Origin: Brevibacillus borstelensis
GTDB lineage: Bacteria; Bacillota; Bacilli; Brevibacillales; Brevibacillaceae
Direction of reading: 5' to 3'
Length of the DNA stretch: 63,482 nt
NCBI RefSeq assembly: GCF_003710865.1
Contig: NZ_RHHO01000049.1
Location: 1 to 63,482 of the forward strand
In this document: in pieces, positions 16,508 to 24,375 of the stretch
Layout of the letters: each line of letters starts with the position of its first letter
Position numbering within the stretch: the first letter of the stretch is position 1
The notes under the pieces: generated by a model
What the model saw: the letters and a program-made list of their open reading frames with translations, nothing else
What the model was told of the DNA's origin: nothing
Databases searched by the model: none
Program-made: the position numbers and the translations under genes

Positions 16508-18511
16508 ATGGCGATCAGACGGGTATTTGAACCGATTCAGATCGGGCAGTTGACGCTGGACAATCGGGTCATGATGGGATCGATGCACGTCGGCCTGGAA
16601 AGGCTGGAGGGGGGCGTTCAGCGGCTGGCCGCTTTTTATGCCGAGCGAGCAAAAGGCAAAGTGGGCCTGATCGTAACAGGCGGAGTTGCAGTTCTCCCTG
16701 AGGGCGGCATGGGTGAAGCGTACTGCAATGCGTATGCCGACCATCATGTCGAGCAGCTTGGCCATCTTACGCAAGCCGTACATGCGGCAGGCGGCAAGAT
16801 CGCGATGCAGCTTTTCCATGCGGGCCGCTATGCGTACAAAGAGACGACCGGCCTGGAACCGGTCGCCCCGTCCCCCCTGCAAGCGCCGATCAACCGGACG
16901 AAGCCGCGCGAGCTGAGTCCGGAAGAGATCGAACGGACGATTCAGGCGTTTGCCGATGCAGCGCTTCGGGCCAAACGGGCGGGGTTTGACGGTGTCGAGA
17001 TCATGGGATCGGAAGGATATTTGATCAATCAATTTCTTTCTCCTGTCACGAACCATCGCACTGACGAATGGGGAGGAGACTTCGAGCGCAGGTCGCGATT
17101 TGGCATCGAAGTGATGAAACGGGTCAGAGGGGCAGTCGGAGAGGGCTATCCGGTCATTTTCCGCATGTCCGGTCTCGACCTCATACCCGACAGCACCACG
17201 ATGGAAGAGACGCTCGAGTTCGCCAGACAGATCGAGGCTGCCGGAGCAGATGCGCTCAACGTCGGGATCGGCTGGCACGAATCAAAAGTCCCCACGATCG
17301 CCATGATGGTACCGCGCGGCGCTTATGTCTGGGTCGCCAAACAGGTCAAGGAAGCCGTCAACATTCCGGTTATCGCCAGCAATCGCATCAACGATATCAG
17401 GCAGGCAGACGCAATCCTGGAGGACCAATATGCGGATATGGTTTCGATGGCAAGACCGCTGCTGGCCGACCCGGATATCGTGAAGAAAAGCATGGAGGGC
17501 AGATTTGACGAAGTCAATACATGCATCGCCTGCAACCAGGCTTGCCTGGACCACATCTTCGAAGGCAAGACAGCGTCCTGTCTGGTCAACCCGATGGCTG
17601 GCAGGGAAGAGGAGTGGAAGCTGGCGAGTGCGCCTGTGAGAAAAAAAGTAGCTGTTGTGGGAGCGGGCCCGGCAGGTTTGGAAGCGGCACGAGTTCTCGC
17701 CGAGCGCGGCCATCAGGTCGTCGTTCTGGAAAGACAGACACAGATCGGCGGGCAGCTGACATACGCGGTTCAGGTCCCAGGCAAATCCGAATTTGCCGAA
17801 ACATTGCGATATTACCGAACAAAGCTGCGCCTGCTGGGTGTAGAGGTCAGGCTTGGTGTCGAGGCAAGCGCTGATCAGCTTATCGCAGAAGGGTTCGATG
17901 AAGTAGTGATTGCTACAGGTGTCATCCCTCGCATTCCGGAGCTTCCCGGCATCGATCTGCCTCATGTAGTCAGCTATGCGCAGATCTTTGAAAAGAAGGC
18001 AAGCGTGGGGAGCAGGGTCGTGATCATCGGAGCAGGAGGAATCGCCTGCGACTTGTCCCATCTTTTGGCGGAACCCGCCCAGCTGTCCTCCGAGACGATG
18101 AAATATTTGCTGGAGTATCGGATTGTGGAGCCAAAGCAGCTGCAGCGGATGCAGACAAGTCCGAGACGAATCTCGATACTGAGGCGTGGCAAGCATGTGG
18201 GAACAGGACTGGGCAAAACGACCCGCTGGGCTGTGCTCGCCAATTTGAAAAGGCAGGGAGTGGAAATGCTGACGGAGGTGGAGTACCGCGAGATAACGCC
18301 GGAGGGCGTGCGGATCGTGCATCAGGGGGAAGAGAAGCTGCTGCCGGCAGATACAGTCGTGATCGCGGCCGGAAACACGCCAAACAATCGCCTGTATGAA
18401 GCATTGCGGGAAAAGCTGCCGGTCCATCTGATTGGCGGCGCCAGAGAGGCAGGAGAGCTGGATGCCAAACGGGCCATTTACGAGGGAGCGGCGATCGGCA
18501 GGAATATATAA
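16508..18511 (+). CDS. fadH: 2,4-dienoyl-CoA reductase (NADPH), FMN/FAD/4Fe-4S
   Basis: A 667-residue enzyme of the old-yellow-enzyme family that reduces 2,4-dienoyl-CoA during breakdown of unsaturated fatty acids. Residues 1-330 form the FMN TIM barrel (QLFHAGR; GSEGYLINQFLSPVTNHRTDEWGGDFERR). A 4Fe-4S cluster site follows with C339, C342, C346 and C358. The C-terminal half is a FAD/NADPH unit (VVGAGPAGLEAA near 380; VVIIGAGGIACDLSH near 505). ATG at 16508 follows GAGGAG. The FadR-like box upstream agrees with this role. Close flavoenzymes of the same build reduce other enoates, so substrate is inferred. Confidence 0.88.
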   Translation: MAIRRVFEPIQIGQLTLDNRVMMGSMHVGLERLEGGVQRLAAFYAERAKGKVGLIVTGGVAVLPEGGMGEAYCNAYADHHVEQLGHLTQAVHAAGGKIAMQLFHAGRYAYKETTGLEPVAPSPLQAPINRTKPRELSPEEIERTIQAFADAALRAKRAGFDGVEIMGSEGYLINQFLSPVTNHRTDEWGGDFERRSRFGIEVMKRVRGAVGEGYPVIFRMSGLDLIPDSTTMEETLEFARQIEAAGADALNVGIGWHESKVPTIAMMVPRGAYVWVAKQVKEAVNIPVIASNRINDIRQADAILEDQYADMVSMARPLLADPDIVKKSMEGRFDEVNTCIACNQACLDHIFEGKTASCLVNPMAGREEEWKLASAPVRKKVAVVGAGPAGLEAARVLAERGHQVVVLERQTQIGGQLTYAVQVPGKSEFAETLRYYRTKLRLLGVEVRLGVEASADQLIAEGFDEVVIATGVIPRIPELPGIDLPHVVSYAQIFEKKASVGSRVVIIGAGGIACDLSHLLAEPAQLSSETMKYLLEYRIVEPKQLQRMQTSPRRISILRRGKHVGTGLGKTTRWAVLANLKRQGVEMLTEVEYREITPEGVRIVHQGEEKLLPADTVVIAAGNTPNNRLYEALREKLPVHLIGGAREAGELDAKRAIYEGAAIGRNI

Positions 18512-18607
18512 TCCATTCGCACCATAATAGAATATTGTCGGCTTTTAGGATCTTTTGTCGAAAGACTATCATTTGTACATGTTTTTTTGCAAAATAAAAA
18601 TGTGCTG

Positions 18608-18623
18608 TTCAAATCAATTTGAA
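18608..18623. repeat. Inverted repeat upstream of an unknown gene
   Basis: TTCAAAT and ATTTGAA arms separated by CA, ending just before the GGGGG ribosome site. It may be an operator in the leader region. Confidence 0.5.
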
Positions 18624-18640
18624 TGGGGGCTCTCGCCTTG

Positions 18641-18937
18641 ATGAATCAAAATGGCATCTTATTGGGAAAACGTCATTTCTTGCACTCTACCGAGCGGGTT
18701 GTAAAAGTGGAGGGATGGACGTTTACAATAGCCCCGGGTTTTAAGGTGATTGCCGGCGGCAGTGCCAATCCGCTGCAAACGTTGATCAGCATTTATCACG
18801 AAACCGAGAAAATCGCACAACTTGTGCTCAGTCATAGACGCTGCGATTCGGATCTGTCTGTCCAGGCCATCTCCAGTGAAATTTGTCTGGAAATGTCGCC
18901 CGCGACTCGTACGGTCAACGTAGCAGTGAAACAATAG
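18641..18937 (+). CDS. Small protein, unknown
   Basis: A 98-residue soluble protein, apparently beta-rich (GWTFTIAPGFKVIAGGSANPLQTLISIYHE), without a recognised domain. ATG at 18641 (or TTG at 18638) lies downstream of a GGGGG ribosome site; an earlier in-frame ATG at 18623 has none. A terminator follows directly, so it is a single-gene unit. Confidence 0.6.
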   Translation: MNQNGILLGKRHFLHSTERVVKVEGWTFTIAPGFKVIAGGSANPLQTLISIYHETEKIAQLVLSHRRCDSDLSVQAISSEICLEMSPATRTVNVAVKQ

Positions 18938-18938
18938 G

Positions 18939-18960
18939 GCACCCAGGCAGGGTGCTTTTT
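18939..18960 (+). terminator. Terminator
   Basis: Stem GCACCC/GGGTGC with an AGGCA loop and five T. Confidence 0.85.
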
Positions 18961-18999
18961 CACTATCCTGACCCTATTTTCAGACAGGAGATGAGGCAA

Positions 19000-19851
19000 A
19001 TGAAGTTGACAGAATGGAAGCTGGGGGAGTTTTCCCTGACCTGGCTGCGAGGCGGCCTGACACAGTTGGATGGCGGTGCGATGTTTGGAGTGGTGCCAAA
19101 GCCTCTGTGGAGCAAGCGTTACCCAAACAACGAGCTGAACCAGATACCGCTCCGGGCTGATCCCATTCTCCTGCAAGCGGGCGGGAAGCGCATCCTGATC
19201 GAATCGGGAATCGGGAAAGATCGTTTGACCGAAAAGCAGAAGCGCAATTTCGGATTGCAGGAAGAATCAGAGGTGCTCGAGTCTCTGCAAGCGGTTGGAC
19301 TCTCTCCGGAAGATATTGATATTGTATTAATGACCCACATGCACTATGATCACGCCAATGGACTGGTATCGGTCAAGGACGGCGGCCAGTTGTCCTCCAC
19401 CTTCCCCAGGGCCGTTATTTACGTACAGGAGCTGGAGTGGGAGGAGATGAGAAACCCCAACATCCGTTCCCGCAATACATACTGGGAAGAAAACTGGCGT
19501 CCGATCGAGCAGCAGGTGCAGACCTTCGGCTCCGAGCTTTCTGTCATCCCGGGTGTCACGATGCACCATACAGGGGGACACAGCCAGGGACACAGCATTG
19601 TCAGAATGGAAAGCGGGGGCGAGCTTGCCCTGCACATGGCTGATCTGATGCCGACTCATGCACATCAAAATTCTCTGTGGGTGCTGGCTTATGACGATTA
19701 CCCGATGGACTCCATTTTTGCCAAGGAAAAATGGGTCAAACAAGGCTTGAAGGATGGAGCGTGGTTTACCTTCTACCACGACGCCATCTATCATGCGGTA
19801 AAGTGGAATGAGCAGAACGAATTGATCGGTCAGATCAAAGTGGAAGCATAA
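19000..19851 (+). CDS. ytnP: YtnP-type quorum-quenching lactonase (MBL fold)
   Basis: A 283-residue metallo-beta-lactamase-fold hydrolase. It closely follows YtnP by recall: GGLTQLDGGAMFGVVPKPLWSKRYP at the N-terminus, the zinc motif HMHYDH at 103-108, then RNPNIRSRNTYWEENW and HMADLMPTHAHQNSLWV. YtnP in Bacillus hydrolyses acyl-homoserine or gamma-butyrolactone signals and blocks streptomycin signalling in Streptomyces. ATG at 19000 is 9 bases after AGGAG; an ATG at 18991 directly abuts it. It is monocistronic with a terminator behind. Substrate is inferred from family. Confidence 0.85.
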   Translation: MKLTEWKLGEFSLTWLRGGLTQLDGGAMFGVVPKPLWSKRYPNNELNQIPLRADPILLQAGGKRILIESGIGKDRLTEKQKRNFGLQEESEVLESLQAVGLSPEDIDIVLMTHMHYDHANGLVSVKDGGQLSSTFPRAVIYVQELEWEEMRNPNIRSRNTYWEENWRPIEQQVQTFGSELSVIPGVTMHHTGGHSQGHSIVRMESGGELALHMADLMPTHAHQNSLWVLAYDDYPMDSIFAKEKWVKQGLKDGAWFTFYHDAIYHAVKWNEQNELIGQIKVEA

Positions 19852-19872
19852 AGACGTGCCATTGCGTTTCAG

Positions 19873-19898
19873 AGCCGGGGAGATGCCCCGGCTTTCTT
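19873..19898 (+). terminator. Terminator after ytnP
   Basis: Stem AGCCGGGG/CCCCGGCT followed by TTTCTT. Confidence 0.85.
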
Positions 19899-19988
19899 GC
19901 ATTTTCATCTGTCCGCCTCCGAGTTTTTCCAACCTTATCAAATAATCGAACATCCTCATCGAAATTTTCCATAATCAAAAAGCTTCAA

Positions 19989-20008
19989 ACTTGATTGACG
20001 AATCAAGT
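19989..20008. promoter_or_regulatory. Operator palindrome over the -35 box
   Basis: ACTTGATT and AATCAAGT arms separated by GACG form an 8-bp perfect inverted repeat that overlaps the -35 hexamer of the downstream MFS gene, as a repressor site would. Confidence 0.65.
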
Positions 20009-20023
20009 GCCGCTCACTACAAT
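19995..20023 (+). promoter_or_regulatory. SigA promoter of the MFS gene
   Basis: TTGACG at 19995-20000, a 17-base spacer and TACAAT at 20018-20023, close to consensus. Confidence 0.75.
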
Positions 20024-20088
20024 AAAAAAAAACTTACGGAACTGTTCGGAATTGGTAGAAGAGCAGAACACCTAGAGGAGAGAGAAAA

Positions 20089-21321
20089 ATGAGTAGGGTC
20101 AGCGCAATGTTTCGTGAGTTTCACCCGATTGTCTGGTCATTGGTGGTCGGGACGGTATTTGTACGGGCGGCCAGCTCGATGAGCATGCCCTTTCTGTTTC
20201 TGTTTTTGTCCAACCATACGGATATGGACCTCGGGATGATTGGACTGACGATTGGTGCCGGTGCGCTTGCCGGAACAATCGGAGGATTTTTCGGGGGAAC
20301 CCTTTCGGACAAGTTCGGACGGCGCCGGGTCATGCTCGGTGCCCTTTATGTATGGATGCTTGTGTTCGTCGGTTTTGCATTCGGGAAAAGCCCGCTTTTG
20401 TTTCTGCTGCTCAATATTATCGGCGGGCTCTGCCGTTCTTTTTACGAGCCTGTTTCCCAAGCGCTGATGGCGGATGTCACTCCGCCGGAAAAACGCTTCC
20501 GCGTCTTCGGACTCCGCTATACGGCGATCAACGTCGGGGTCGCGGTCGGGCCGATACTGGGCGCGATGCTGGCCATGACTTCCGCCGCACTGCCGTTTCT
20601 CGTAACGGCGGCCATTTACCTGGTGTACGTAATCAGCTTGCAAATGATGCTGAACGTGTTTGGGATCAAAAAGATCGAGGGGCAGAAGAAGGAAGCCGTC
20701 AGCTTTCAGCGAGCTTTTGAAGTCGTGGTCAAGGACAAGGCCTTCCGCCTGTACATGGTGGCTGGCGTCTTCGGGGCGATCGGCTACTCGCAGATGTCCT
20801 CTACCTTGGCAAAGTACGCGGAAATGTCTGTGGTTGACGGGACGAAGCTGTTTGCGATCCTGATGAGCGTAAACGCGATTGTCGTCGTGCTGATGCAGAT
20901 GCCGCTTATGCGCTGGTCGGAAAAACGGACGCCGCTCACCAGTATCGTGGTCGGAAACGTGGCCTATGCGCTGGGGGATGTAGGATTTGCTTTTGCCGGT
21001 TCGTGGAGCGTGTTCATCATCGCCATGGTCGTCTTTACATTGGGTGAAATCCTCACCTTTACCGCATCTGACGTGCTGATTGACCGCATGGCCCCGGAGG
21101 ATATGCGCGGTACGTATTACGGGGCCAAGAGCTTCAGCAATCTGGGGCAGTTCATCGGTCCGTGGATGGGCGGCATTTTCCTGGCTACTTTGGGAGGCAG
21201 CGCTTTATTCTGTGTCGTCGCCGCTTTTTCCTTGACCAGTACAGCCTTCCAGTGGGCTGGACAGCGCGCGTACTTGAAGCAGAGCGGGAAAGCGCTCGAT
21301 GCCGCGCGAGTCCAGGCCTAA
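20089..21321 (+). CDS. MFS drug/metabolite efflux protein
   Basis: A 410-residue, 12-segment major facilitator. Motif A is seen as GGTLSDKFGRRRVM between segments 2 and 3, with a second-half counterpart around MRWSEKRTP, and GPILGAMLA marks motif C of proton antiporters. It belongs with the YdgK/MdtH-like drug exporters, substrate unknown. ATG at 20089 follows AGAGGAGAG. The promoter carries a palindrome on its -35, which suggests induction by release of a MarR- or TetR-type repressor, not encoded next door. Confidence 0.87.
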   Translation: MSRVSAMFREFHPIVWSLVVGTVFVRAASSMSMPFLFLFLSNHTDMDLGMIGLTIGAGALAGTIGGFFGGTLSDKFGRRRVMLGALYVWMLVFVGFAFGKSPLLFLLLNIIGGLCRSFYEPVSQALMADVTPPEKRFRVFGLRYTAINVGVAVGPILGAMLAMTSAALPFLVTAAIYLVYVISLQMMLNVFGIKKIEGQKKEAVSFQRAFEVVVKDKAFRLYMVAGVFGAIGYSQMSSTLAKYAEMSVVDGTKLFAILMSVNAIVVVLMQMPLMRWSEKRTPLTSIVVGNVAYALGDVGFAFAGSWSVFIIAMVVFTLGEILTFTASDVLIDRMAPEDMRGTYYGAKSFSNLGQFIGPWMGGIFLATLGGSALFCVVAAFSLTSTAFQWAGQRAYLKQSGKALDAARVQA

Positions 21322-21339
21322 AGGGAGCGGGGAGCGAAG

Positions 21340-22128
21340 TTATTCCAACGCCTGCAGGATCCGGTCGGCAATCCGCTTGTAGCCCGCTGCGTTCGGGTGA
21401 AAATGATCCGTATACAAATAAGCTTGCTCCTTGTTTACGAACAGGTCATAGGTCGGCACGACCAGCACGCGGGGATAGCGAGCGGCAATATCGGAAGCTG
21501 CGCTGTTCCAATCCAGGACAGGCTGAATCGTATCCGCTGCTGCTTCGGTGTCTCCAAACGGGTTGTACAGGGACGCATAGACAATCGTTGCATCCGGGTT
21601 TGCTTTTCTGATTTGCTTGATAATCTCTTCAAAGTTGACCGTCAGCCGTTTTGTGGCTGCGGCCAATTTTTTTTCATCGAGTTCCTCCAGCTCTCCGGAC
21701 TGCTTGAACAGATCGTTCCCGCCAATGGTAAAGAAGATGAGGTCGGAGGCTGCCAGTTGGCTTTGCACCTGCTTCTGAGACAACTGGGCTACGAGGGAGG
21801 GCGATTCTTGCCCGTTGATAGCCAGATTGGACAGCGTGATCTTGTTGCCGCTCTTTTTTTCCAGAGCTTGCCGCACAAGTCCGATGTAGCCAAGCCCGTT
21901 GGCGTCACCGACACCTCTTGTCAACGAATCACCGAGCCCGACGATTTGCCGGACTCCTTCTGCCGGGACCAGAGTAGGCGGCTTTGCCTCTTTTACAGGG
22001 CCGACTGGGCCTTCTGGAGCAAGCTGGCTCGGGTCAAGAGCGAGCACAAAACCAGCCGCCAGCAGCAGCATCGAGGCCAGCGAGAGAAGTCCAAACACGC
22101 GCCATAACCATTTGCCGGAGCTTTGCAT
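21340..22128 (-). CDS. GDSL/SGNH esterase, membrane-anchored
   Basis: A 262-residue hydrolase. An N-terminal signal-anchor (WRVFGLLSLASMLLLAAGFVLAL) leads to a GDSL domain: block I GLGDSLTRGVGD (Ser nucleophile), block III FFTIGGNDLF (Asn) and block V DHFHPNAAG (Asp/His). It should act outside the cell on esters such as lipids or wall acetyl groups; B. subtilis relatives include YpmR-type lipases. ATG at 22128 follows GGGAGGT; the frame extends further upstream without a site. It is divergent from the ABC operon and convergent with the MFS gene. Confidence 0.87.
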   Translation of the reverse strand: MQSSGKWLWRVFGLLSLASMLLLAAGFVLALDPSQLAPEGPVGPVKEAKPPTLVPAEGVRQIVGLGDSLTRGVGDANGLGYIGLVRQALEKKSGNKITLSNLAINGQESPSLVAQLSQKQVQSQLAASDLIFFTIGGNDLFKQSGELEELDEKKLAAATKRLTVNFEEIIKQIRKANPDATIVYASLYNPFGDTEAAADTIQPVLDWNSAASDIAARYPRVLVVPTYDLFVNKEQAYLYTDHFHPNAAGYKRIADRILQALE

Positions 22129-22166
22129 GGGTACCTCCCGTTTCGGTATTGAATCGTGTTGCATGG

Positions 22167-22172
22167 TATAAT
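22167..22172 (+). promoter_or_regulatory. -10 box of the ABC exporter
   Basis: A consensus TATAAT preceded by TGG (extended -10); no good -35 is seen. It fits transcription of the ABC genes from about 22179. Confidence 0.5.
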
Positions 22173-22260
22173 GTGACAGTAAACATATATTTTGAGTGTA
22201 CCACAACAGACCCTTTTTTGCCCAAGCAGGGGCAGTTGACAGGATAGGAGGTGCAGCTAT

Positions 22261-23220
22261 TTGACGGAAACGGTATTGTCAATCAAAGGGCTTCGCAAGC
22301 AAATGGGAGGAAAGCCGATCATCAAGGACATTTCCTTTGACGTATATGCGGGTGAAGTATTTGGCTTTCTCGGGCCAAACGGTGCCGGCAAGACCACGAC
22401 TATCAGGATGCTGGTCGGGCTTGCGTCGGCAGATGCGGGAGAAATTCACATTGGCGGCATCTCGCTGCACAAGCATTTTCCCCAGGCAATCGCTCAAGTG
22501 GGATGCATTGTGGAAAATCCGGAGCTGTACAAGTTTATGACAGGCCGGGAAAACCTGGAGCACTTTGCCAGAATGAGCGGCGGCATCTCGCGTGAGCGGA
22601 TTGAAGAGATTGTCCGTTTTGTCGATTTGCAAAGAGCGATCGACGACAAGGTAAAGACGTATTCGCTCGGGATGCGGCAGAGGCTCGGGATCGCTCAGGC
22701 CCTGCTTCACAATCCGAAGCTGCTGATCCTGGACGAGCCGACCAACGGCCTCGATCCCGCAGGAATTCGCGAGCTGCGCCAGTTTATCCGCAGACTTGCC
22801 GAAGAGGAAGGGCTGGCTGTCTTCATTTCCAGCCATTTGCTCAGCGAAATCGAGATGATGTGCGACAGGGTAGCGATCATAGGCAAGGGCAAAGTCATTT
22901 CGGTCGGACTTGTCAAAGACTTGATGGAACAGTTTGGCGATCAGGTGGAATGGAGCGTTTCTCCAGAGACGACAGAGGCGGCCAGCCGTATCTTGCGTGC
23001 TCTTCCTTTCGTCGAAGAAGCCGTGGCATCCAAGGAAGGCCGGATCATGTGCAAAATGGACACCGAGCGGATCGCAGAGGCCAATCGGACTTTGGTTCTG
23101 CAGGGCATCGCCGTCCTGGGCATCGCCGCAAAAACAGTAACGCTGGAGGACCTGTTCCTCGCGCTAACGACAGAAGAAGGGGGAGCAGAACATGGGCATG
23201 CTGGACCTGGTGCAAAATGA
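22261..23220 (+). CDS. ABC-2 exporter ATP-binding protein
   Basis: A 319-residue ATPase. Walker A GPNGAGKTT is at 38-46, the signature YSLGMRQRL near 139, Walker B LLILDEPTNGLDP near 154, and the H-loop in FISSHLLSE. The C-terminal 100 residues form the extra domain common in multidrug/bacitracin-type (BcrA/CcmA) ATPases. TTG at 22261 follows ATAGGAGGT. It overlaps the permease gene by 29 bases, so the two make one complex; substrate unknown. Confidence 0.93.
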   Translation: MTETVLSIKGLRKQMGGKPIIKDISFDVYAGEVFGFLGPNGAGKTTTIRMLVGLASADAGEIHIGGISLHKHFPQAIAQVGCIVENPELYKFMTGRENLEHFARMSGGISRERIEEIVRFVDLQRAIDDKVKTYSLGMRQRLGIAQALLHNPKLLILDEPTNGLDPAGIRELRQFIRRLAEEEGLAVFISSHLLSEIEMMCDRVAIIGKGKVISVGLVKDLMEQFGDQVEWSVSPETTEAASRILRALPFVEEAVASKEGRIMCKMDTERIAEANRTLVLQGIAVLGIAAKTVTLEDLFLALTTEEGGAEHGHAGPGAK

Positions 23221-24181
23221 GACCATCAAGATACTGCGCCGTCGCCGTTTTCTCGTCATTCTGCTCATCCTGGCCATTCTGATCCCGATTTTTACCTATG
23301 CCCAATACAGATCCGTTCTCACTGCCCAAGAGCAGATGGGAACAAGCGACTGGAGAGCGCTGCTTCAACAGAAAATCGTCGACACGCAAAACCGGCTTGC
23401 CTCCAGCCGATTGCCGGAGGAATGGCGCGAGTTTCTGAAAATCACCGTGCAACAGCAGCAGTATTATCTGGATCACGACATTAATCCGATGGCGCCGGGG
23501 GCTCCGACGTTTGCCCGCGGCTTTATGGATCAGGCGATATCGCTGTTTCTGCCGATGATCATCGTAGTGCTGGCCGTCGACCTCGTATCGGCGGAATTCA
23601 GCGAGGGGACAATCAAGCTGCTGCTTACCAGGCCCGTCAGACGCTGGAAGGTGCTGACCAGCAAGTATGTGACACTTTTGCTGTTCACTTCGCTCACAGT
23701 GCTGATGACCCTGATCCTGGCTGCGCTGATTTCAGGAGTGGTGTTTGGCTATGCAGGCTGGGACATGCCGGTGCTGACAGGCTTCGAAATTGCCGGAGGA
23801 GAGCTGGAGACTGCCGGAGTCTTTGCGCTGCCGCAATGGAAGTACCTGCTGATGCAATACGGATTGGGCTGGTTTGTTTCGGTAGTAGTGGGAACGATCA
23901 CCTTTATGGTTTCGGTATTGGTCCGCAGCGCGGCCGCAGGTATGGGCATTATGATGGCCGCATTGATCAGCGGGGCGATTTTGACCCAGATGGCCTCCTC
24001 ATGGGAAAGCGCCAAATACTTGTTCGTCGTCAACCTGCAGTTGACCGATTACCTGGCAGGGACGCTGCCTCCGATCAAAGGCATGAGCCTGCCGTTCTCA
24101 CTGACAGTGTTGACAGTATGGGGGGCGGCATCGCTCGTCGTTGCCTATGCTGTGTTTATCAAGCGGGATGTGACGTCGTAG
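23192..24181 (+). CDS. ABC-2 exporter permease
   Basis: A 329-residue permease of the ABC-2 type with about six membrane segments. A first segment (VILLILAILIPIFTYA) is followed by a 90-residue external loop, then the FSEGTIKLLLTRPVRRWKVLTSKY coupling motif and four or five further segments. ATG at 23192 lies within the ATPase gene, behind GAAGGGGGAG. With its partner it forms an exporter for a peptide, drug or lipid-like substrate. Confidence 0.92.
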   Translation: MGMLDLVQNETIKILRRRRFLVILLILAILIPIFTYAQYRSVLTAQEQMGTSDWRALLQQKIVDTQNRLASSRLPEEWREFLKITVQQQQYYLDHDINPMAPGAPTFARGFMDQAISLFLPMIIVVLAVDLVSAEFSEGTIKLLLTRPVRRWKVLTSKYVTLLLFTSLTVLMTLILAALISGVVFGYAGWDMPVLTGFEIAGGELETAGVFALPQWKYLLMQYGLGWFVSVVVGTITFMVSVLVRSAAAGMGIMMAALISGAILTQMASSWESAKYLFVVNLQLTDYLAGTLPPIKGMSLPFSLTVLTVWGAASLVVAYAVFIKRDVTS

Positions 24182-24341
24182 ACGGATTGGTTGGGGGGTG
24201 CTTGGGCCAATAACGAGACTGTGCTTCAATAACCCGAGCAGAGCCGTTTTGATAGAGCAGGGATTTGAGAGTGAGGGTGATGCCTCACTCCCCAAAATAA
24301 AAAATGGCCAGCCAACTTCTGCTGGCTACCCTCATATAACG

Positions 24342-24375
24342 AAAGACGCGGGAGCGACTACCCGCGTCTTTCTTA
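24342..24375. terminator. Bidirectional terminator
   Basis: An 11-bp stem AAAGACGCGGG/CCCGCGTCTTT between the ABC permease and the convergent anti-sigma gene. Confidence 0.85.

Noticed and set aside
17282..18427. A 381-codon minus-strand frame
   Set aside because: It is opposite fadH, which has clear cofactor motifs.
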